30,618 nt of DNA from DSOI01 sp041394885 (GTDB taxonomy: Bacteria; Acidobacteriota; Terriglobia; Bryobacterales; Bryobacteraceae). How positions within the stretch are numbered: the first letter of the stretch is position 1; each line of letters starts with the position of its first letter. The translations under genes and the position numbers were made by a program. Shown here piece by piece: positions 23,583 through 30,618 of this stretch. The stretch lies in contig JAWKHI010000063.1 in assembly GCA_041394885.1 (NCBI GenBank), positions 1-30,618 of the forward strand, given 5' to 3'. The notes below the pieces were generated by a model. The model saw only the letters and a list, made by a program, of their open reading frames with translations. It searched no databases and was not told the DNA's origin.

Positions 23583-26500
23583 CTAGTTGATGAACAGGAA
23601 CTCGGTGGAGCTGAGCAAAACCTTGGCGTAACGGCCCCAAACCGTCGCCTCGTACTTCACGGGTGGCGGCGCGGGCGGTCCGCCGCGGCGGCCTCCCATG
23701 CCCCCCATCATTCCCTGCCCCATCATTCCTTGCCCCATCTGGCCTTGCCCCATCTGGCCCTGCCCCGCCGGATCAATGGCCGCGGCCTCTGTGACTGGGG
23801 CCTCCGGAAGAGCGGCCTCTGGGGCCGGTTTCGAAAGGTTCGTTGTGGCGGGCATGTCTCCACCCTTGGCGTCGGGCTTTGGCTTGTCCTTTTCGGCGGC
23901 TTTCTTCTGACGTTCCTCGTACTCGGCGAGCGGTTCCGCCTTCAGATAATCGATGCCGGCGGCGATCTCCTGCTCGCTGGCATCGCGACCATAGGCGAGT
24001 CTGTAGGCCTTGAGAATCCGGTCCCGCTGGGTCGCCCCTCCGGCAACCCGCTTGGCCAGTTCCTCCGCCTGGATCTGCATGAAGTCGCTGTTCATCAGGA
24101 ACAGACGCTGCTGCGGCACGGTTGTCAGGAACCGTTTTTCCGCGCTGATCAGCGGGCTTGGAAAGTCGAATAACATCAGGTACTCGTCTGGCTTGTAGCG
24201 GCTCACCTTGCCATATACGGTCCGCCGCAGCATGGATGGCGTCAGTTCTTCCGAAGGTCCCCCCACGGCCGTGTCCAGCTTGCCGGACACGTACATGATG
24301 GAGTCGCGAATCTGCTCCGCGTCCATTCGCTTACGGTTGGCGCGCCAGTAGAGCCGGTTACCGGAGTCCTTGGCCGCCGCCGTGGGATCGTTTTCGGATG
24401 AGAGCCGATACACCGCGCTCAGCATGATTTCGCGATGGAGCTTCTTCATCGACATACCTTGCTTTTCGAATGTGGACGCGAGGTACTCGAGAAGCTCCGG
24501 ATGCGCCGGGCGCTCACCGGTGTTCCCGAAGTTGCTGGGCGTGTCGACGATACCGGTCCCGAAATGTCCTTTCCAGATCCGGTTGACGATTACACGCATC
24601 GCCAGCGGCTGCCGGACAATCCGCTCGGCCAGTTCCAACCGCCCGCTGCCCTTGGAAAAGGGCTGCGGCTCGCCGTCACACAGCACGCTCAAGAAGTGAC
24701 GGGGTATCTGCGGACCCACCGGGTTGGCCGGATCGCCGCGGTGGCTCAACTGAATGTCCACCGGCGTTTCCGCATCGCGAACGCCGTGAACGAATGGATA
24801 CCGGGCCTCCACCTTCTTCTTCTGGTCATCGACGGCGGTCTGCAGAGTCTTCAGCCGCGCCTGCGCGTCCGGACCAACTCGCGACTCCAGACCCCATCCG
24901 CGATACAAGAGTACGCCCGGCTTGAATACGCGGCGTCCCATGGCCATCATGGCGTTGGGATCGTCGTTCTCTCCCAATTCGCGTTGGAAGATCTCCGTCC
25001 AAAAGTTATTGTCCTGTTCGGGCAGGCTCTTCAACTGGAGCCAGGATCCGGGGTTGAAGTCCTTGAACGAAACGAAATTGCTCGGCTTGTCGGTTCTCTT
25101 TTTAGGCTTGGTCCCTTCGAGATCCTTAGCGACGATCACCTTGTTCTCGGCGTCGAGTTCATTGCGTTCGAGCATCAGCTCGATGATCTGCTCCTGAAGT
25201 TTGCCGGCGAGTTTCTTCGCTTCCGCCATGGTGCTCTTGCCGCCTTCGATCATGGCCTGCCAGGGCTCTTTGTGCGTGTACTTCGAGGTCTTTCGCCCCA
25301 TGTATTTGACCCACCGGTCAAGCTGTTCGAAGTCGAGCTTGCGGGCCTCAACGACATCCTCGAACTTCTTCTTTTGCGGCCCTGTCACCTCCCAAACCGC
25401 CATCAGGTAGTCAGCCGTTTTGTAAGCGAGCGACCGGGAGAGGTTGGTGGAGAGCGCTTCGCCCGCCTCCTTGAGCACCCGCTGCGCGCGGTCGTAATCT
25501 TCTTCGAGCTTGGCGTACTCATCAACCACCTTCTTGGGCGCAAGCGGATATTCCTCGTAAATCGTGTTATAGAAAACGCCAGCCAGGGAATAGTAGTCAC
25601 TCTGGGGAATCGGATCGTACTTGTGGTCGTGACACCGCGCGCAGCCCACTGTCATGCCCAAAAATCCGCGTGTGGTTACGTCCACGCGATCATGCCGCTC
25701 GTCGGCGCGCGTAATCTCGAACGCGCCGTTGTCGTAGTACCAGGGCCCCAGCCCGAGGAATCCTGTGGCTGCTATATTCTTGTGGCGGGCTTTCGGGTCC
25801 ATCAGATCGCCGGCGAGCTGCGCTTTCACGAACTCACCGTACGGCATGTCGTCGTTCATCGCGCCGATCACCCAGTCGCGGTAGGCGAACGCGTTCGGAT
25901 AGGGGCGGTAGCCGCGCGGATTGGGATTCAGGCTGCGGTAATCATCCTCGCCGTAGCGGGCCACATCGAGCCAATAGCGGCCCCATCGCTCACCGTATTG
26001 CGGGGACTCGAGCAGGCGGTCCACCACCTTCGAAAACGCTTCGCGGGAATTGTCGGCCTCGAATGCCTGGATCTCTTCAAATGTAGGCGGCAGCCCAGTC
26101 AGGTCGAGGGTGGCGCGCCGGATGAGATCCCGCTTGGACGCCGGGCGCACCGGTTTCAGGGACTCGGATTCAAGCTTGGCGAGGATGAACCGGTCAATCG
26201 TTGTCTTCGGCCAACTGGCATCCTTGACGGCGGGCGGCGACGGATTGCGCAGGGGCTGCAAGGACCAGAACCGCCGCATCTCCGGCAGGATCGAAAATGC
26301 TCCGCCGGCCTTCTTCACAGGCGTAGTGGCGGACTGAGGCCAATTCGCACCGGCCTGAATCCACGCTGCAAGATCGTCGATCTCCGCGTCTTTCAGCTTG
26401 TTGCCCATCGGCATTTTGAGCGCCGGATCCACATGCTTCACGGCGGTGAGGAGGAGACTCTTGGCCGGATCACCGGGCACCACCGCGGGGCCGCGCTTTC

Positions 26501-26696
26501 CGCCCTTGGCCAGTGACTCGGGATCATCCAATCTCAATCCGCCCATCGCCGAGTTCGTGTGGCAGGCGAAGCAGTTATTGGCGAGGATCGGGCGTATCCT
26601 GTTCTCAAAGAAATCGGCGGAACCAGCGCCTGTTTCCTGCCCGGAAGCTACGGCTGCGAGGGCGGCCAAGACGACGGCGCGAACCGGAAAAAACAT
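23583..26696 (-). CDS. Planctomycete-type cytochrome c / DUF1549 / DUF1553 protein
   Basis: The 1037-residue protein has a signal peptide (cut near ASGQ), then a PSCyt1-type cytochrome domain with the heme motif CFACH (42-46) and a likely axial Met in KMPMGNK. DUF1549 follows (about 150-360, TIDRFILAKLESESLKPVRP, YGERWGRYWLDVARYGEDDY) and includes a second CxxCH in VGCARCHDHKYDPIPQSDYY. A lysine-rich coiled stretch leads to DUF1553 (about 660-1020, RLELAERIVRQPLAMRVIVN RIW). Such proteins are periplasmic and suspected to act in breakdown of complex polymers together with DUF1501 partners. ATG 26696 has AAGGGG 7 bases upstream; the frame extends to a GTG at 26711, which would lie within that site. 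An unusual Lys/Pro/Ala and Met-Gly-Gln-Gly insert lies at about 920-1000, close to the C-terminus. Confidence 0.92.
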   Translation of the reverse strand: MFFPVRAVVLAALAAVASGQETGAGSADFFENRIRPILANNCFACHTNSAMGGLRLDDPESLAKGGKRGPAVVPGDPAKSLLLTAVKHVDPALKMPMGNKLKDAEIDDLAAWIQAGANWPQSATTPVKKAGGAFSILPEMRRFWSLQPLRNPSPPAVKDASWPKTTIDRFILAKLESESLKPVRPASKRDLIRRATLDLTGLPPTFEEIQAFEADNSREAFSKVVDRLLESPQYGERWGRYWLDVARYGEDDYRSLNPNPRGYRPYPNAFAYRDWVIGAMNDDMPYGEFVKAQLAGDLMDPKARHKNIAATGFLGLGPWYYDNGAFEITRADERHDRVDVTTRGFLGMTVGCARCHDHKYDPIPQSDYYSLAGVFYNTIYEEYPLAPKKVVDEYAKLEEDYDRAQRVLKEAGEALSTNLSRSLAYKTADYLMAVWEVTGPQKKKFEDVVEARKLDFEQLDRWVKYMGRKTSKYTHKEPWQAMIEGGKSTMAEAKKLAGKLQEQIIELMLERNELDAENKVIVAKDLEGTKPKKRTDKPSNFVSFKDFNPGSWLQLKSLPEQDNNFWTEIFQRELGENDDPNAMMAMGRRVFKPGVLLYRGWGLESRVGPDAQARLKTLQTAVDDQKKKVEARYPFVHGVRDAETPVDIQLSHRGDPANPVGPQIPRHFLSVLCDGEPQPFSKGSGRLELAERIVRQPLAMRVIVNRIWKGHFGTGIVDTPSNFGNTGERPAHPELLEYLASTFEKQGMSMKKLHREIMLSAVYRLSSENDPTAAAKDSGNRLYWRANRKRMDAEQIRDSIMYVSGKLDTAVGGPSEELTPSMLRRTVYGKVSRYKPDEYLMLFDFPSPLISAEKRFLTTVPQQRLFLMNSDFMQIQAEELAKRVAGGATQRDRILKAYRLAYGRDASEQEIAAGIDYLKAEPLAEYEERQKKAAEKDKPKPDAKGGDMPATTNLSKPAPEAALPEAPVTEAAAIDPAGQGQMGQGQMGQGMMGQGMMGGMGGRRGGPPAPPPVKYEATVWGRYAKVLLSSTEFLFIN
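23706..23765 (-). repeat. 15-base tandem repeat coding for MGQGx units
   Basis: Four direct copies of a 15-base unit (plus-strand CATC-A/T-TTCC/GGCC-TGCCC type) start at 23706, 23721, 23736 and 23751. They encode two MGQGQ-like and two MGQGM-like pentapeptides, followed by GGMGGRRGG and a proline run. The units fall into two pairs that differ in the middle, as expected from stepwise duplication by slippage. Confidence 0.85.
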
Positions 26697-26876
26697 AGCA
26701 ATCCCCTTCACGAAGTTCGAAGACTATTTGACTCGAGATGGGGTAGGGACGTGCACCCGAAGACGGCGGCAGGGCCAAGCGGGTCGACAGACGGGGACCT
26801 TTTCATCTTAACTGCTCTATCCGCGAAATGGAAGAGCGCCCCATCGAAAAAATATGGAGCGCTCCCGCCGGGCTAA
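26697..26876. other. Intergenic region between receptor 3 and the DUF1553 gene
   Basis: 180 bases, both flanking genes on the minus strand. A hairpin (arms 26834-26844 and 26854-26864, one C-A mismatch) lies close after the receptor 3 stop. Its A/T tract is in the loop and not after the stem, so it is not a canonical intrinsic terminator, though it may still stabilise or end the message. The promoter for the DUF1553-DUF1501 operon must lie between it and 26696; no clear boxes were picked. Confidence 0.4.
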
Positions 26877-29800
26877 TCAGAACTCATAGCGCAGCGCGAA
26901 CTGCATCACTCGCGCATCCGCGGCTCCCGTTATCTGGCCGAACAACGTCGGATTGGAGAGAGTCAGCGATGAGGGGTTGTTCCAGTTCACCGTGTTGAAG
27001 GCGTTAAACGCCTCTGCCCGAACCTGGATCCGGTGTCCTTCCAGAGGCAACTGGAAGTACTTGCCAAGCGAAAGGTCGAAATTGAGTGACCGCGGTCCAC
27101 GGATGAGGTTGCGAGCCCCCACTGTGCCGGGATACTGCCCGTAGAACGCATTCGACGCCGTGGTGGACGCAAAAACGCTGGGCACGCCGAACTCGTTGAA
27201 GCCCATCTTGGTCTCGGGCAGCGCGGAGCCAGGCCTGAGGATCGCCAGCGAAGAGCTGAGGTAGTTGGTCGGATACACACCGCCGGTGCTGATCGTCAGC
27301 GGCAGACCCGAACGGAACCGCGTCAGCATCGACACCTGCCACCCGCCCACCATGTGGTTGAGCCATCCCGGCGCATTGCGCAAGAAGTGCTTGCCGCGGC
27401 CGAAAGGCAGTTCCGCCACCGAATTCGCCGTGATGTTGTGGCGGATGTCGAAATCCGACAGCGACCTCGAGGCGCCCGGATTGAACGCGTCCTGAATGGT
27501 GGAGGTGCCGCCCGATTCCGAACCGGAAGCGATATCCATCGACTTTGAGAATGTGTAGTTGAAGTCAAAGCCCCAACCTCGCGACACCGGACGGCGCAGC
27601 ACGAGTTGTCCCCCATGGAAAGCTGGGTTGCTCGCGTTCACCCAAGTCAACATACCGGCGTTCTGCATCGCAAAGAAGGTGTTGCAGCCAAAGGCGCTGA
27701 AGCAGGTCCCGTTCGGCTGGCGGACGCGGTCAAAGTCGTGCAGCGCGTCAAGGTCCGAGCCGGCGTAGGTGCCGTAGACGGTGTAGAAGTAGTTGGACGT
27801 CGCGCTGGCGCTGGCCGTTTTGGTGCCCGTGACCGTCCCTCCGGCGGTGGGAAACAGGTTTTCAAAGAAATCCACTTTGGGCAGGATCGCCGGATTGGCG
27901 CGAACCTGAGCCGGAGTGATTCCACTCTCGAAGTAGTCGCGCAGAATGCCCGACGCCTGCGTCCAGGTCATACCGGACTTGCTATCGCGGAATTGCGTCA
28001 GTGGCTGGAAGTAGTCCTGGCGGAGGATGCCTTTTCGCGAGAGCCGGCCGATGTAGCCGAGTTCCATCGTCATCTGTCCGGGAAGCGGCCTTGTATAGGA
28101 GAAGTTGAGCAGCATCGAATAGGGCGCCACCAGATTGGGGTTGACGGCCGAATAGGACCCGAAGCCGCCGGCAACGGCCGGAGGAGTGAACGGGAACCCG
28201 CCCTGCGGCGCCGCCGGCAGCCCAGGAAGAGCCCCTCCGGAATATCGGAATGAGTCTGTGAAATCGGTGTTGGAAGGTTGAGTCACCCGCGTCGCAAGGC
28301 CCGGCGATCCGGATTCGGCAAAGCTCGTCGCCATCGCACTTCCGTAGCGGTCATACACCATGGCGCCGCCGGCACGAATAACCGCGCCCTTTCCGAATAG
28401 CCGGCCCCAAAGCGAATCCGACACGGGAGCCCAGGCAATCGAGAGCCGCGGGGCGAAGTTGTTGTTGTCTCGCCGATAGTAGCCCTGGCCATCGCGCGTG
28501 GGTCCGGCAAGCGCAAATGTCAGGAACGAGTCCGTCATCGCATTGCCGGGAATGCCCGCCTGCGAGATCGCGATCCGTTGGGCGAAGTACTGATCGATGC
28601 CGGTTGTGGTTGCCACTTGCACGCCGTTGCGTTCGAAGGGCACCTGGTACATCCCGTAGCGCAGGCCCGCGGTGATGTTGAGGTCCGGCCGGACCTTCCA
28701 GGCATCCTGAATATAGAACTCGTACTCCTTGTTTCCGAATGACCGAACCACCGGCTGGCCGAACGGAATCGCGGAGCCATCCACGCCGTACTGGTAGGTA
28801 GCGCTGTAGTTGTTGAGGATGCCGAACATCGTTCCGAAGGCGTTGGTGACGAAAGTGCCTTCGGTGAGGCGCAAGGCGGAGTTGCCGGTGCGGGCGCGCA
28901 GGAAGTCCGTCGCCAGTGCGTTGATATCGGCGCCCAGTCCCTTGAGCGTGTTTCGGCTGAACGCATACGACGGATAGTTGTTGTCCTGCATGCGGTCATT
29001 GGTCACCAGGCGCAGATTCGCGCCGAACTGCACCGTATGCGCTCCCTTGGTCCACGTCGTGTCGTTGACGATGTTGTGCGTGGGCTGAATCCGCGTGATC
29101 GCACGCGGAAACGCAGTCAAGGTGGCGGGAACGAACGACACCGAAGCGCCGCCGACGCCAGACTGCTGGACGCCCAGCCGCGTGAGACCGTAGCTGAATA
29201 CGTTGATGACGGTCGGCTTGAGCACGGCCGTGTACCTTGCCGATATACCGCGGTGTCCCTCGTAGTACTTCGACGCGGCGTCCTGGCCGGGAAACTGGGC
29301 CAGATTCGAGGTGTTGTCCCGAACGTTGTCCGCCAGCGTTCCGCGCACGCTCAGTGTATGCAAACCGGCTCCATCGAGGCTGAAGTCGGTTTTGGCGACA
29401 TAGGCGCGGTCATCGCGCTTGAGCGGGGCATTGAAGCGGAAGGTAGCGAAGTTGAGTCCGCGATCGCCGCCGCTCAGCAGATCGTTCGGCAGCGGATACT
29501 GCTTCATCTGATCGAGCATGAAGGGATTGGCTCCTCCCAGGAGCGGATCGATCTGGCGGATCTCCGGCGCTGTCAGCGTCTGAATGCCATCGCTGGTCCG
29601 CAGTTGAATCACGCCATCGCGGTAGGATTGGGTCGGCACCACGCGGCTTTGCGCAGCCGCTGAGCGATCCTTACGATCTTCCCAGTTAGCGAAGAAGAAC
29701 GCCCGGTTCTTCACGATCGGGCCTCCGAACGACGCTCCGTATTGGTTCCGGATGAGATTCTCGCGTGGAATGCCGGCTCGGTTGGAAAACCAGTTGTTCG

Positions 29801-30533
29801 CCGCGGTCTTCACGTTGCGGTGGAACTCGTACACAGATCCGTGAAAGCTGTTGGTGCCGCTCTTGGTTACGATCGAAACCTGGCCGCCAGCGGAACGTCC
29901 CTGGTCGGCCCCCTGGCCGGCGACAGTGGTGCGGAACTCCTGCACCGAATCGAGCGGGATCGGCAGCACCGCATCGAAGCCATTCACGCCTTGGCTGTCA
30001 TTGACGTCAACGCCGTCGAGCGTGACGTTGTTCTGGTCAGCCTTGGCTCCGATCACCTGGCCCGTCGAAGTCACGCCCGGCTGCAGCGCCAGCAGCTCCA
30101 CTACGTTACGGGTCTGCAACGGAAGCTGCCGTACCTGCGTTTCAGTGAACGGATTCCCAACAGTGGCATTTTGCGTATTGATTGCCAGGGCTTCGGCCAT
30201 CACGCTGACCGTCTCGGTGACCTGCCCCAGTTCCATTTCGACGTTCAACGTGGCAGGAGAGTTCACCTGTAGCCGCACCTGCGCGGTAAAAACCCGGAAG
30301 CCCGGGCTCGAAACCTCGAGCCTGTAAGCGCCCGGAGACATTTGGAGAAAACTGTAGCCGCCTGCCGGGTTAGCCAGCGTCTTTCTCGCCGCCGACGTCT
30401 CCTCGTTCAGCAGCGTGATGACGGCATCGGGAATGGCGCCCCCCTGCGCGTCGCTCACCGTGCCCTGGAGCGAACTCGTTTGGGCAGCCAATGGAACTAG
30501 CGCGATCACTGTAAGTAGCAGGTAACGAAACAC
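26877..30533 (-). CDS. Oar-like TonB-dependent outer-membrane receptor 3 with carboxypeptidase-regulatory-like domain
   Basis: The 1218-residue protein starts at a GTG (30533) with AAAGGGGG about 5 bases before it. A signal peptide (FRYLLLTVIALVPLAAQ) precedes a carboxypeptidase-regulatory-like domain (SLQGTVSDAQGGAIPDAVIT, about 21-105). The plug follows (QLPLQTRNVVELLALQPGVT, DQNNVTLDGVDVNDSQGVNG, about 130-260), then a barrel ending FALRYEF. It lacks the CxC seen in receptors 1 and 2; the matching place reads NNNFAPRLSIAW. Direction and position upstream of the DUF1553-DUF1501 pair suggest a functional link with that operon, though the 180-base gap and hairpin argue for separate transcripts. 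Ligand unknown. Confidence 0.93.
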   Translation of the reverse strand: MFRYLLLTVIALVPLAAQTSSLQGTVSDAQGGAIPDAVITLLNEETSAARKTLANPAGGYSFLQMSPGAYRLEVSSPGFRVFTAQVRLQVNSPATLNVEMELGQVTETVSVMAEALAINTQNATVGNPFTETQVRQLPLQTRNVVELLALQPGVTSTGQVIGAKADQNNVTLDGVDVNDSQGVNGFDAVLPIPLDSVQEFRTTVAGQGADQGRSAGGQVSIVTKSGTNSFHGSVYEFHRNVKTAANNWFSNRAGIPRENLIRNQYGASFGGPIVKNRAFFFANWEDRKDRSAAAQSRVVPTQSYRDGVIQLRTSDGIQTLTAPEIRQIDPLLGGANPFMLDQMKQYPLPNDLLSGGDRGLNFATFRFNAPLKRDDRAYVAKTDFSLDGAGLHTLSVRGTLADNVRDNTSNLAQFPGQDAASKYYEGHRGISARYTAVLKPTVINVFSYGLTRLGVQQSGVGGASVSFVPATLTAFPRAITRIQPTHNIVNDTTWTKGAHTVQFGANLRLVTNDRMQDNNYPSYAFSRNTLKGLGADINALATDFLRARTGNSALRLTEGTFVTNAFGTMFGILNNYSATYQYGVDGSAIPFGQPVVRSFGNKEYEFYIQDAWKVRPDLNITAGLRYGMYQVPFERNGVQVATTTGIDQYFAQRIAISQAGIPGNAMTDSFLTFALAGPTRDGQGYYRRDNNNFAPRLSIAWAPVSDSLWGRLFGKGAVIRAGGAMVYDRYGSAMATSFAESGSPGLATRVTQPSNTDFTDSFRYSGGALPGLPAAPQGGFPFTPPAVAGGFGSYSAVNPNLVAPYSMLLNFSYTRPLPGQMTMELGYIGRLSRKGILRQDYFQPLTQFRDSKSGMTWTQASGILRDYFESGITPAQVRANPAILPKVDFFENLFPTAGGTVTGTKTASASATSNYFYTVYGTYAGSDLDALHDFDRVRQPNGTCFSAFGCNTFFAMQNAGMLTWVNASNPAFHGGQLVLRRPVSRGWGFDFNYTFSKSMDIASGSESGGTSTIQDAFNPGASRSLSDFDIRHNITANSVAELPFGRGKHFLRNAPGWLNHMVGGWQVSMLTRFRSGLPLTISTGGVYPTNYLSSSLAILRPGSALPETKMGFNEFGVPSVFASTTASNAFYGQYPGTVGARNLIRGPRSLNFDLSLGKYFQLPLEGHRIQVRAEAFNAFNTVNWNNPSSLTLSNPTLFGQITGAADARVMQFALRYEF

Positions 30534-30618
30534 ACGACCCCCTTTGGATTCTTCGATTCTTTTGTTTTGAGCCGAAACGGGGGGCCAGGCGCCTCGACAG
30601 CGAGGCAGTAGGATCGGC
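30534..30618. other. Upstream region of receptor 3 at the window edge
   Basis: 85 bases. Contains the ribosome binding site (AAAGGGGG on the minus strand) and no gene. The promoter could not be assigned with so little sequence. Confidence 0.4.

Noticed and set aside
24435..26516. 693-residue plus-strand frame antisense to the DUF1553 gene
   Set aside because: Shadow of a well-supported gene; no domain or ribosome binding site.

Overview
The window looks like the chromosome of a high-GC Acidobacteriota member, probably close to Bryobacterales/Solibacter. This is inferred from gene content alone: three very large Oar-like TonB-dependent receptors with carboxypeptidase-regulatory-like N-termini, a PadR regulator coupled to an acidobacterial-type duplicated orphan permease (ADOP), a DUF1553/DUF1501 cytochrome-sulfatase-like pair, and a metX-metW operon. 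No rRNA, tRNA or CRISPR array was seen.

Layout. 1-425 (minus) is the start of a secreted protein cut by the window edge. A relatively AT-rich divergent spacer leads to a three-gene plus-strand cassette (657-2973): a KHGL-motif protein, an 82-residue unknown and a complete-looking phage-type terminase large subunit (ATPase plus nuclease), with no capsid, portal or integrase genes around it. 3038-6397 (minus) is Oar-like receptor 1. It diverges from metX-metW (6520-8270). 8291-11200 holds a PadR regulator with a perfect dyad over its own start codon, coupled to an ADOP permease.

11.2-17.7 kb is a minus-strand run, in transcription order: a DksA/TraR zinc-finger gene (frameshifted), a receiver-like gene (frameshifted), a histidine kinase with a broken N-terminus, a DegP/HtrA protease with a strong intrinsic terminator, a truncated group II intron remnant, a NarL-type response regulator, a secreted helical protein, and a GlnD-like C-terminal ACT fragment. 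I read it as a signalling and envelope-stress locus that is decaying or contains sequence errors. From 17.8 kb on the plus strand come a small 2TM protein and a c-di-AMP cyclase fused to a YbbR domain, then receptor 2 (19359-22040), which lacks the usual N-terminal regulatory domain. 22052-26696 (minus) is the DUF1553-DUF1501 operon, and 26877-30533 (minus) is receptor 3.

How they fit together. The receptors, the heme-c DUF1549/1553 protein and the Tat-exported DUF1501 protein plausibly serve uptake and breakdown of complex substrates at the envelope. DegP with the kinase and regulator would handle envelope stress. metXW supplies methionine. The most unusual items are the orphan terminase cassette, the single-chain cyclase-YbbR fusion with an altered RHR motif, the cluster of frameshifts at 16.3-17.4 kb, and a CxC pair shared by two otherwise different receptors. 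Function assignments rest on reading motifs by eye; no database search was run.
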